Source of the DNA: Bacillota bacterium
Lineage (GTDB): Bacteria > Bacillota > Clostridia > Lachnospirales > Lachnospiraceae
Direction of reading: 5' to 3'
Assembly: GCA_023437365.1 (NCBI GenBank)
Contig: JAEZGK010000099.1
Location: 1-64,000, forward strand
DNA: 64,000 nt
Positions 1-7,596 of this stretch are shown piece after piece. The notes under the pieces were generated by a model, which was given only the letters and a program-made list of their open reading frames with translations, did not search any database and had not been told where the DNA came from. Every line of letters starts with the position of its first letter. The first letter of the stretch is position 1. Made by a program: the position numbers and the translations under genes.

Positions 1-107
<107 letters not shown>

Positions 108-375
108 AAGTTTTTGATCCAGTCAGACTGAACTTGGCTTATCACAATTCTTAAGAATTGCAAGCTGTTAGTCTTTACTGTTTTTGTGGTGTATCAATAC
201 TTTCGTATCAATACGAGTTCGTAAACGCAAACTTCTATCGAAGTTAGCGTTTCAATGAAAATCTATTTTTGGAGTGCATGTGACACTCCATATTTTTAGA
301 ATTTTCAGGGTTGTTTCACTGTTCAATTATCAAGGTTCGTTGTGCTTTCGCGTTTTATTCTCTGGCGCGTCAGCA
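108..375 (-). promoter_or_regulatory. rRNA leader with hairpins
   Basis: This is the transcribed leader between the rrn promoter and the 16S 5' end. It contains a strong hairpin at 224-251 (AACGC-AA-ACTTC / GAAGT-T-AGCGTT), a GGAGTG/CACTCC stem at 271-289, a palindrome around 146-159 (AATTCTTAAGAATT), and two copies of GTATTGATAC near 191-213. The stretch AACCTTGATAATTGAACAGTG (minus strand, near 320-340) resembles the conserved leader element found before clostridial rRNA genes. These are probably processing or antitermination elements; the exact roles are inferred. Confidence 0.6.
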
Positions 376-381
376 AAATTA

Positions 382-410
382 ATGATAACACATGCATATA
401 TCTTTGTCAA
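382..410 (-). promoter_or_regulatory. rrn promoter (SigA type)
   Basis: On the minus strand, TTGACA (410-405) is separated by exactly 17 bp from TATCAT (387-382). The start point would be near 375, giving a leader of about 270 nt before the 16S gene. The stretch from here to the end of the Fe-S protein gene at 544 holds no other gene that I trust. Confidence 0.8.
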
Positions 411-543
411 CAACTTTTTGGTTTAAATTTTTCTTTTTTTTAAAACAATATACCAAACTTCTACAATGCATGTCTTATCCTGCCATAGAGCTATACTTCG
501 CTCATTATTTACATCTTTGAGATAGATTATGTAAGCATGCTTT

Positions 544-1254
544 TTAAACAGTTTTATTTTTTTCTCTAAAATATCTTTGTGTGAAGGGGCAGACCAGAAT
601 ACATTTTCCGCATAATGAAATCTCGCGTTCAATTCTGCTCCAGGACAACTCTCTTGCTTTAGCTCTGCACTTTACAGGATCTAAGAGTTCTTCCCTACCC
701 ATCTTAACGTTCCAGTTTGTACCCTTTACTGCTCCGGCTGGGCACTCCTCCATACATTTTCTGCATTCTTTGCAGTTTGATTCATTTATCGGTATTTCTG
801 TTATAAGTGGGGCATTTGTTAAAATGGTTGATATTCTTATGGCACTTCCGTACTTCTTTGTTACCAGTATTGCATTATTCCCTATCCAGCCGATCCCTGC
901 TCTGGTAGCAACCGTTTTATGAGGGAGAACGGAATCATATTTCGTTTCCACTTTAGCCACCTCTTCCTGGGTCTGTGCTATTGCTTCATATCCCAAGTCT
1001 TTCAGATATTTGGCACCCTCGATGATTATGGAATCCATCTTATCATTTATTCTATTATAAGCACGATAATAGTCTTCCGTAGGTCCCTCCTCAATTCCCT
1101 GCAAATCCTGCGGATGATAAGCAATTACAACAGAAATACCGATTGGCATATCCTTTCTGTCTTCAGCCGGAACCATAGATAAATCACCTATTCCGACCAT
1201 ATCTGCTCCAAGATTCAATAACAGCTCCTTAATATCTTCAGATAATTTCTTCAT
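544..1254 (-). CDS. QueG-like 4Fe-4S double-cluster protein
   Basis: A 236-aa protein of the epoxyqueuosine reductase (QueG) superfamily. The segment RAGIGWIGNNAIL followed by YGSAIRISTILTNAPL matches the region that contacts cobalamin in QueG. The C-terminal half carries two ferredoxin-type cysteine sets, CKECRKCMEECP and a later CGKCILVCP. It is shorter than true QueG (about 300-380 aa), so it may be one of the smaller relatives of unknown substrate. I place the start at 1254, where GGAGGG stands a few bases upstream of ATG; a longer reading frame to 1323 lacks a ribosome site. It lies downstream of the FMN-binding and flavodoxin genes, which suggests an electron-transfer role. Confidence 0.72.
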   Translation of the reverse strand: MKKLSEDIKELLLNLGADMVGIGDLSMVPAEDRKDMPIGISVVIAYHPQDLQGIEEGPTEDYYRAYNRINDKMDSIIIEGAKYLKDLGYEAIAQTQEEVAKVETKYDSVLPHKTVATRAGIGWIGNNAILVTKKYGSAIRISTILTNAPLITEIPINESNCKECRKCMEECPAGAVKGTNWNVKMGREELLDPVKCRAKARELSWSRIEREISLCGKCILVCPFTQRYFREKNKTV

Positions 1255-1485
1255 ATGATCACCCTCCCTATACGGATATATTGTTTCTATCGTACTTATT
1301 TCCATTTGATGGGATTTTATCATATTGTATTCGGAATTTCTAGCTTTGTTTCATTTTTAATTAGAACGTTAATAAATTCGCCCAGCATATGAAACAAAAA
1401 TCCAATTACATTACAAAAGTATCGTATATAGTCAGTATGTAGTCATACCGTCGAAATAAGGACTTCTGATCATTTCTTATAATAA

Positions 1486-1899
1486 TTATTCTGATTTCTC
1501 AAAAGCATTTTCAATTGCCTTCAAATAAGCTTTACTGTCGGCTGTAGCACCAGATATGACATCCACATCTGTTGATTGAGTCGCAAGAATTCTCACTGTC
1601 ATCTCCTTGATGGTCTCTTGTTTTGCAAACACCTGCGGCTTTATTGTTCGAATACTGATTATTTCATGATTCTTTACTGTAACCTCCACTGTATTGCTCC
1701 AACGAAAGCCTTGATAGCTACCTGTATAAATACCGTCCTCAACCTTTGGCAATGGGGATGCTCCTGTTGAAAGATGAAGTGCCTTATCCTTTCCCAGTAA
1801 AATGAAGGTCATAAATCCCACAATGATAAACATCAGTATTATGAATAACGTTAATAAACTCCTTTTAATAATTTTAGTAATACTCTTTGAATTTCTCAT
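1486..1899 (-). CDS. Membrane-anchored FMN-binding domain protein
   Basis: About 137 aa. One membrane segment (LLTLFIILMFIIVGFMTFILL, residues 14-34) anchors an external FMN-binding domain (PF04205 type). The domain ends in the motif VISGATADSKAYLKAIENAF. In related proteins (RnfG/NqrC, flavinylated extracellular electron-transfer proteins) the threonine of SGAT is the site of covalent FMN attachment. The start at 1899 gives 5-nt spacing from GGGAGG; an adjacent ATG at 1902 is too close to that site. The gene lies 11 bp after the flavodoxin gene and is almost certainly in the same TetR-controlled operon. Confidence 0.8.
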   Translation of the reverse strand: MRNSKSITKIIKRSLLTLFIILMFIIVGFMTFILLGKDKALHLSTGASPLPKVEDGIYTGSYQGFRWSNTVEVTVKNHEIISIRTIKPQVFAKQETIKEMTVRILATQSTDVDVISGATADSKAYLKAIENAFEKSE

Positions 1900-1910
1900 C
1901 ATATCCTCCC

Positions 1911-2441
1911 TTATTTTATTAATTTAGCTAGTTCAGTACAGAATTCATTAATTTTACTCTGGTTTATACCCAAAGCAGGTTCATGCTGCTTTACATACTC
2001 CCGCATAGCAAAACGAGAAAACGTACTCAGTCTGTCTTCCCTGATCTCGCCTCCTAAGTGACGGTAAAGCAAAATCTTTTGTGAAACCTCCTTGGGCAAA
2101 CACTTCCATAAATATGCTTTATCCTCTGTCTCTGTTCCGACTCCGCAGGTAAAAAAGCTCAGTCCTTTATGTATCAACTTATCCTGATATTTCTTACAGA
2201 AAGCTTTGATTTCCTTTAAAGGACTTCCTATATACATCGCAGTCCCGATGATGATTAATTCATAGGAATCCCAGTTTAGTTCATAGGGTTTCATGTTGAC
2301 CTTAGTCATATCCCCGCTTTCAAACCTTTCATCTTTGCAATTATAAAAATCAGTCGGAACAGATAAACGCTTTGCAACTTCCAATGCCGCATCCTGTGTG
2401 GTACCCGTTTTTGATGCGTATACCAGTAATATTTTCTTCAT
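1911..2441 (-). CDS. Flavodoxin-family protein (HemG-like)
   Basis: A 176-aa single-domain flavodoxin. The N-terminus KILLVYASKTGTTQDAA is the FMN phosphate-binding loop, and IIIGTAMYIGSPLKEIK is the second flavin-contact loop. The size and the long helical C-terminus resemble the flavodoxin-domain (protoporphyrinogen oxidase HemG-like) family, but no haem genes are nearby, so a general electron-transfer or redox-stress role is safer. AAGGAGAAG precedes the ATG. It is the first gene of a leftward operon that is divergent from the TetR gene and shares its operators. Confidence 0.8.
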   Translation of the reverse strand: MKKILLVYASKTGTTQDAALEVAKRLSVPTDFYNCKDERFESGDMTKVNMKPYELNWDSYELIIIGTAMYIGSPLKEIKAFCKKYQDKLIHKGLSFFTCGVGTETEDKAYLWKCLPKEVSQKILLYRHLGGEIREDRLSTFSRFAMREYVKQHEPALGINQSKINEFCTELAKLIK

Positions 2442-2459
2442 TTCTTCTCCTTTCCCTAA

Positions 2460-2543
2460 CTAACGATGTTAGTATTATAGGCTAACAGTGTTAGTTTTGT
2501 CAATAGTAGTTTTCACTTCGTCTTGACAAACTAACATCGTTAG
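2460..2543. promoter_or_regulatory. Three TetR-family operators
   Basis: Three copies of the palindrome CTAAC-NNN-GTTAG lie at 2460-2472 (centre GAT), 2482-2494 (centre AGT) and 2531-2543 (centre ATC). Sites 1 and 2 are 22 bp apart, centre to centre, so they lie on the same face of the helix. Site 3 lies in the spacer of the regulator's own promoter. No gene other than the adjacent TetR-family regulator is an obvious candidate to bind them. Confidence 0.85.
2474..2503 (-). promoter_or_regulatory. Promoter of the flavodoxin operon
   Basis: Minus-strand TTGACA (2503-2498) and TATAAT (2479-2474) are both perfect consensus hexamers, separated by 18 bp. Operator site 2 (2482-2494) fills the spacer, and operator site 1 (2460-2472) covers the expected transcription start. 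Bound repressor should therefore block this promoter completely. Confidence 0.8.
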
Positions 2544-2551
2544 CCTAAACT
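2523..2551 (+). promoter_or_regulatory. Promoter of the TetR regulator
   Basis: TTGACA at 2523-2528 and TAAACT at 2546-2551 are separated by 17 bp. Operator site 3 (2531-2543) sits in the spacer, so the regulator should repress itself. Confidence 0.6.
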
Positions 2552-2580
2552 GATTATATTATTACTTGGAGGATTTCATT

Positions 2581-3210
2581 ATGGGACAAATCATATGTAA
2601 TACAGAAACAGCTACAAATAAAGAGAAAATATTATATACCGCTATTGAGCTTTTTTCTCAGAAAGGATATTCCTGCGTTTCGATGCGTGAAATAGCCGCC
2701 TCAGTCGGAATTAAAGCAGCATCCATATACAATCATTATAAGAATAAAGAGGCGATTTTGGAGGAAATCATGCTTTATTTTCGGCAACAGCTGCATGAGC
2801 ATGTCTATCCTGCTTTTGATCTGGAAGACAATCTGGATATCCGTGAATTTATCAAAAAACTAACGAGATCAAACGACACCTTTTTCTCTGATCCTCTATA
2901 TGCACAAATTGGGAGTATCATACTACAAGAGCAATTTCAAAATAAAAAGATCCGCCAGATGCTTCTGGAGGAATTGATCAGGTATCCCAGAGAGAAAATC
3001 TCATCTTATTTCGAGCGTCTAATTCTCGCCGGTAAAATGCGTGCTTTGGATCCAATGCTAGCCGCAAAGGAATATCATTCCTTTTATATTTCTGAATTTT
3101 ATGAGAACAGCCTATCCCAGAGCATGGATAGTTCATCAGCCATGCAACAGGAGGCGGAACGTGAGGAGCACGTCCGGCTGTTTTTAGAGACCTGGATCAT
3201 AGAAAATTAG
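2581..3210 (+). CDS. TetR-family transcriptional regulator
   Basis: A 209-aa protein. Residues 10-60 form the TetR helix-turn-helix: KEKILYTAIELFSQKGY, then SMREIAASVGIKAASIYNHYKNKEAIL. The rest is a helical ligand-binding domain of normal length. GGAGG at 2568-2572 is 8 nt before the ATG at 2581, so an in-frame TTG at 2566 is not the start. It diverges from the flavodoxin operon and is likely both its repressor and its own. The inducer is unknown; the flavin and Fe-S targets suggest redox or electrophile stress. Confidence 0.88.
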   Translation: MGQIICNTETATNKEKILYTAIELFSQKGYSCVSMREIAASVGIKAASIYNHYKNKEAILEEIMLYFRQQLHEHVYPAFDLEDNLDIREFIKKLTRSNDTFFSDPLYAQIGSIILQEQFQNKKIRQMLLEELIRYPREKISSYFERLILAGKMRALDPMLAAKEYHSFYISEFYENSLSQSMDSSSAMQQEAEREEHVRLFLETWIIEN

Positions 3211-3215
3211 ACAAT

Positions 3216-3244
3216 AAAAAAGTCCAGTTACACTGGACTTTTTT
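3216..3244. terminator. Bidirectional Rho-independent terminator
   Basis: The hairpin AAAGTCCAGT-TAC-ACTGGACTTT has an A-run before and a T-run after it. It serves the TetR gene on the plus strand and could also stop read-through from the tRNA-Ser unit on the minus strand. Confidence 0.88.
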
Positions 3245-3259
3245 ATTTCATACTATGAA

Positions 3260-3347
3260 CGGAGAAAGAGGGATTTGAACCCTCGCGCCGGTTGCCCGAC
3301 CTACACCCTTAGCAGGGGCGCCTCTTCGGCCTCTTGAGTATTTCTCC
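3260..3347 (-). tRNA. tRNA-Ser (GCT)
   Basis: The reverse complement folds as a class II tRNA. The acceptor GGAGAAA pairs with TTTCTCC and the discriminator is G. The anticodon loop CTGCTAA gives anticodon GCT, which reads AGC/AGU serine codons. A long variable arm (GGTCGGGCAACCGGC region) and the T arm GAGGG-TTCAAAT-CCCTC are present. The 3' CCA is not encoded. Confidence 0.95.
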
Positions 3348-3440
3348 AGACTCCGAACTTATAAAGTTCTATTCTATTACTGCTTCCAAGCACGCATCTA
3401 TTAAAATACGTCTATTGTCTTTCTCACAGAAGCAAAATCT

Positions 3441-3469
3441 AGTATAACAAAAGCCCTTCTCTTTGTCAA
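3441..3469 (-). promoter_or_regulatory. Promoter of tRNA-Ser
   Basis: Minus-strand TTGACA (3469-3464), a 17-bp spacer and TATACT (3446-3441) put the start near 3434, in the gap between the fumarase beta gene and the tRNA. Confidence 0.75.
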
Positions 3470-3482
3470 CAATTTTGAAGAA

Positions 3483-4007
3483 CTATTCGTACAAATTCTT
3501 TCCCTTGGAATCGATGACAACAATGACAGGAAAGTCCTCGACATACATCTCCCGGATTGCTTCCGTGCCCAGATCGTCATAAGCAATGACTCTGCTGGAT
3601 TTGATTCTTTTGGAGAGTAAAGCACCTGCTCCGCCTACGGCAGCAAAATAAACGGCTTTGTTCTTAATCATGGAATCAATGACTTCTTTACTTCTCTTTC
3701 CCTTCCCGATCATGCCCTTCAAGCCATTATCGAGTAAGAGTGGAGTATATTTATCCATACGGCTGCTGGTAGTCGGTCCAGCGGAGCCGATTACCTGACC
3801 TTCTCGTTCAGGAGTCGGTCCCAGGTAGTAGATGATTGTATCCTTTAGTTCAATCGGAATACCTTCACCCTTCTGCATTGTCTCATACATTCTCTGATGT
3901 GCTGCATCTCTTGCGGAATAAATCGTCCCGGTAATATAAACATAATCTCCTGCCTGAAGCTCCTCTGTCTTTTCTGTTGTGAGTGGAGTACTTAAAAACC
4001 TGTCCAA
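3483..4007 (-). CDS. Fe-S fumarate hydratase, beta subunit
   Basis: A 174-aa protein of the class I (4Fe-4S) fumarase/L(+)-tartrate dehydratase beta family, the smaller subunit that corresponds to the C-terminal part of single-chain class I fumarases. The segments GPTTSSRMDKYTP and GMIGKGKRS are typical of this domain. With the alpha subunit it interconverts fumarate and malate in the cytoplasm. The start is TTG at 4007, with AGAGGAAA about 7 nt upstream and no usable ATG nearby. It lies 23 bp after the alpha gene. The fumarase and tartrate-dehydratase enzymes cannot be told apart by eye, so fumarase is the default. Confidence 0.85.
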   Translation of the reverse strand: MDRFLSTPLTTEKTEELQAGDYVYITGTIYSARDAAHQRMYETMQKGEGIPIELKDTIIYYLGPTPEREGQVIGSAGPTTSSRMDKYTPLLLDNGLKGMIGKGKRSKEVIDSMIKNKAVYFAAVGGAGALLSKRIKSSRVIAYDDLGTEAIREMYVEDFPVIVVIDSKGKNLYE

Positions 4008-4030
4008 CGTATTTCCTCTTTTCCTTGGTA

Positions 4031-4873
4031 TTATATAATTCTGGTTACATGACGGTTTACGTGACAGCAGATGTTTACTGCTACCGGAAGCCCGGCAATA
4101 TGAGTGGGATAGGTTTCAATATTAACCCCCAATGCAGTTACCCTGCCTCCGAGACCCCCCGGTCCGATTCCTAACTGATTGATCTCCTGTAAAAGCTCTT
4201 CTTCCATTTTTTTAATATGCTCCAAACGGGAGGGTTTATTCATGCTGCGTGCCAATGCTTTCTTCGCCAAAATTGCACATTTTTCAAAATCTCCGCCGAT
4301 CCCCACTCCAACTACCATCGGAGGGCAGGCATTCGGACCTGCAAGCTTCACCGTCTCCAGCACTGCCTGTTTCACTCCTTCCGCTCCATCAGAGGGTTTC
4401 AGCATGATAACCCTGCTCATATTCTCGCTTCCGAAGCCCTTGGGTGCAACCGTAAGCTCCAGCTGATCCCCGGGGACGATTTCGTAATGTATGATACCTG
4501 GTGTGTTATCTTTCGTATTTACGCGAAGTAAGGGGTCTCCCACGACAGATTTCCGCAGATACCCTTCCTCATAACCCTTTCGTATTCCTTCATTGATGGC
4601 ATCCTCCAGATTCATACCTTCGACATGAATCTCCTGCCCCAGCTTTACAAATACGACTGCCATGCCGGTATCCTGACAGATTGGAATCTGATCCGAAGCG
4701 GCAATATCCAGATTCTCACTGAGCTGACCCAGAATCTGCTGCCCGAGCAATGAGGTTTCCAAAGCTGCCGCTCCCCTGACCCTTTCTTCTACATCAGAAG
4801 CCAACTGATAGTTGGCTTCGATGCACATTTCCTTTATGTTTTTGATGATCTCATCTGTATTGAGAACTCTCAT
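4031..4873 (-). CDS. Fe-S fumarate hydratase, alpha subunit
   Basis: About 280 aa, the catalytic cluster-bearing subunit. CQDTGMAVVF, GSENMSRVIMLKPSDG and ACPPMVVGVGIGG are family motifs whose cysteines ligate the 4Fe-4S cluster, and a third cysteine is expected further on. I chose the ATG at 4873 because family members begin close to MR-L-----I---C-EANY; the frame is open to 4912, just after gyrA, but without a clear ribosome site. It is followed at once by the beta subunit. It may be co-transcribed from gyrA, since the gap is only about 40 bp. Confidence 0.85.
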   Translation of the reverse strand: MRVLNTDEIIKNIKEMCIEANYQLASDVEERVRGAAALETSLLGQQILGQLSENLDIAASDQIPICQDTGMAVVFVKLGQEIHVEGMNLEDAINEGIRKGYEEGYLRKSVVGDPLLRVNTKDNTPGIIHYEIVPGDQLELTVAPKGFGSENMSRVIMLKPSDGAEGVKQAVLETVKLAGPNACPPMVVGVGIGGDFEKCAILAKKALARSMNKPSRLEHIKKMEEELLQEINQLGIGPGGLGGRVTALGVNIETYPTHIAGLPVAVNICCHVNRHVTRII

Positions 4874-4916
4874 GCCTTTCCCCATTCCTACATTTGCTTT
4901 ATATGCGAGCATTTAG

Positions 4917-7541
4917 CTATTCTCTTTCGTTTTCCTCATCTACCGAGCTATCCTCTTCTATCCTTGTATCTTCCTCGGGATATTCTTCGTCTGAGTAACT
5001 TTCTATGGAGAACTCACTGGTATCTACGACCTGATTCTCTTCGTTCAGTTCATTCTCCAGATTCTTAATCAGCTGCTCCTCAGAGGTAGAAGCTGTGCCT
5101 TCTCTAACCTTAGTCAAATTAGCAACCTTAATGTTCATAGCAACATCAATGTCCATCAGCTTGACTCCGGAGGTAATTCTGCCGAGCTTAGATATGTCAC
5201 TGACTGCAATACGGATGATAATACCCTCATTGGTAATCAGCATGACTTCATTTTCTTCACTGACAGCCTTTACACCAATGACGTCACCGGTTTTTTCGGT
5301 TATCTTATAGCACTTGACACCCTTACCGCCACGATGCTGTACCGTGAACTCTTCCATCTCGGTGCATTTACCCATACCATATTCCGATACAAACAGCAGG
5401 TACTGACCCTGTGTGTCAAGCTGCATTCCTATAATTTCATCATCTCCGGTCAGATTCATACCGATGACACCCATGGAAGTCCTTCCGGTCGGTCTTACAT
5501 CGCGTTCATTGAACCGAATACACATACCATTCTTTGTAACCAGGAAGATATCCTTCAGATGGTTTGTTACCTTTACCTCGATTAACTCGTCGTCTTCTCT
5601 GAGACTGATCGCCTGTAAACCAGATTTTCTGATATTCTCATAATCACGGATCGGTGTTTTCTTCACGATACCATTCTTTGTCGCCATGAATAGGAAACGG
5701 TCATTCTTGTATTCCTTTAATGGAATAATTGCCGTAATTCTTTCCTCCGGCAGCAATTGAAGCAGATTGACAATTGCCGTACCTCTGGCTGTCCTTCCGG
5801 ATTCTGGTATTTCGTATGCCTTCAGACGGTAAACTCGTCCTTTATTTGTGAAAAACATAATAAAGTGATGGTTTGTTGTCATCAGAAGGTCCTCTATGAA
5901 GTCCTCCTCTATGGTCTGCATTCCCTTAATACCCTTACCACCACGGTGCTGACTCTTGAAATTATCAATCGTCATTCGCTTGATATATCCCAATCTTGTC
6001 ATAGCAATTACGGTAGTCTCGTTCGGAATCATATCCTCCATAGAGATATCAAATTCATCAAAACCAATAGAGGTTCTTCTTTCATCTCCGTATTTGTCAC
6101 GGATTACAGTGATTTCCTCCTTGATTACTCCTAGTAGTTTCTTCTCATCTGCAAGGATTGCCTTGTATTCTTCAATTTTGATCATCAGCTCTGCGAATTC
6201 AGCTTCAAGTCGTTCTCTTTCCAGTCCGGTTAAAGCACGAAGTCTCATATCGATGATTGCCTGAGCCTGAACATCGGTCAGTCCGAATCGCTCGATTAAC
6301 TTCTCCTTTGCCGCACTACCATTAGCGGAACCACGGATGATCTTAATTACTTCATCGATATTATCAAGCGCGATTAATAAGCCCTTTAAGATATGAGCTC
6401 TTTCTTCCGCCTTGTTCAAATCATAAATGGTCCTTCTGGTAACAACTTCCTTCTGATGCTTTAAGTAATAATCCAGCATCTGATACAGGTTGAGAATTCT
6501 CGGCTCGTTATTGACCAGAGCGAGCATGATTACACCAAAGGTTTCCTGAAGCTGTGTATGCTTATAAAGCTGATTTAGGATGACATTAGCATTGACATCT
6601 CTTCTAAGCTCAATGGCAATTCTCATACCGGTACGGTCGGATTCATCACGAAGCTCTGTAATACCATCGACTTTCTTTTCCTTGACCAGCTCGGCAATCT
6701 TTTCAATCAGACGGGCTTTATTCACCATGTAAGGGAGCTCGGTTACTACAATCCTGTTTTTACCATTCGCCATAGGCTCGATATCGGTAACTGCACGTAC
6801 ACGAATCTTGCCTCGTCCTGTGCGGTATGCCTCTTCGATGCCGGCAGTTCCGAGAATCTCAGCTCCTGTAGGGAAATCAGGTCCCTTAATAATCTCCAGC
6901 AGCTCACTGATATCAGTTTCCCTGTCTTCTTCGATATGATTATCTATAATTTTAAGTACACCATTAATTACTTCCCGCAAATTGTGAGGCGGAATATTGG
7001 TAGCCATACCAACTGCAATACCGGAGGTTCCGTTTACTAATAGATTCGGGTATCTGGACGGTAATACATCCGGCTCCTTCTCCGTCTCGTCAAAGTTCGG
7101 TGAGAAGTTTACCGTATCTTTATTGATATCGGATAACATCTCCATAGAGATTTTGCTTAATCTGGCCTCTGTATAACGCATAGCAGCAGCACCGTCTCCG
7201 TCGACGGAGCCGAAGTTACCATGTCCGTCAATCAACGGATATCTGGTGGAAAAATCCTGTGCCAGCTTAACAAGTGCCTCGTAGATAGAGCTATCTCCAT
7301 GAGGATGGTATTTACCCATCGTATCTCCGACAATACGCGCACACTTACGATGCGGCTTGTCGGGACCGTTATTCAATTCGATCATTGCATATAAAATTCT
7401 TCTTTGTACCGGCTTCAAACCGTCCCTGACATCGGGGAGGGCGCGGGCAGCGATTACTGACATGGCATATTCGATATACGAGGTCTCCATCGTCTTCTTC
7501 AAATCGACGTCATGCACCTTGTCGAAGATATTCTCATCCAT
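4917..7541 (-). CDS. gyrA: DNA gyrase subunit A
   Basis: The 874-aa breakage-reunion and wrapping subunit of type II topoisomerase. The catalytic tyrosine lies in AAMRYTEARLSK, and RALPDVRDGLKPVQRRILYAM is the conserved N-terminal block. The C-terminal beta-pinwheel has a GyrA-box as QHRGGKGIKGM (the family consensus is QRRGGKG) and a second similar element, QHRGGKGVKCYK. The last 30 or so residues form an acidic tail rich in Glu, Asp and Ser, as in many gyrases. AACGGAGGAATAACA precedes the ATG. It lies 55 bp after gyrB in the same leftward operon. Confidence 0.98.
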   Translation of the reverse strand: MDENIFDKVHDVDLKKTMETSYIEYAMSVIAARALPDVRDGLKPVQRRILYAMIELNNGPDKPHRKCARIVGDTMGKYHPHGDSSIYEALVKLAQDFSTRYPLIDGHGNFGSVDGDGAAAMRYTEARLSKISMEMLSDINKDTVNFSPNFDETEKEPDVLPSRYPNLLVNGTSGIAVGMATNIPPHNLREVINGVLKIIDNHIEEDRETDISELLEIIKGPDFPTGAEILGTAGIEEAYRTGRGKIRVRAVTDIEPMANGKNRIVVTELPYMVNKARLIEKIAELVKEKKVDGITELRDESDRTGMRIAIELRRDVNANVILNQLYKHTQLQETFGVIMLALVNNEPRILNLYQMLDYYLKHQKEVVTRRTIYDLNKAEERAHILKGLLIALDNIDEVIKIIRGSANGSAAKEKLIERFGLTDVQAQAIIDMRLRALTGLERERLEAEFAELMIKIEEYKAILADEKKLLGVIKEEITVIRDKYGDERRTSIGFDEFDISMEDMIPNETTVIAMTRLGYIKRMTIDNFKSQHRGGKGIKGMQTIEEDFIEDLLMTTNHHFIMFFTNKGRVYRLKAYEIPESGRTARGTAIVNLLQLLPEERITAIIPLKEYKNDRFLFMATKNGIVKKTPIRDYENIRKSGLQAISLREDDELIEVKVTNHLKDIFLVTKNGMCIRFNERDVRPTGRTSMGVIGMNLTGDDEIIGMQLDTQGQYLLFVSEYGMGKCTEMEEFTVQHRGGKGVKCYKITEKTGDVIGVKAVSEENEVMLITNEGIIIRIAVSDISKLGRITSGVKLMDIDVAMNIKVANLTKVREGTASTSEEQLIKNLENELNEENQVVDTSEFSIESYSDEEYPEEDTRIEEDSSVDEENERE

Positions 7542-7596
7542 TGTTATTCCTCCGTTTTTTGACCTTCCAACTGATATAGCCTAGACAGAAGGACGA

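Noticed and set aside
423..632. 69-aa leftward frame overlapping the Fe-S protein gene
   Set aside because: It overlaps the downstream end of the QueG-like gene by about 90 bp, has no ribosome site and matches no family.
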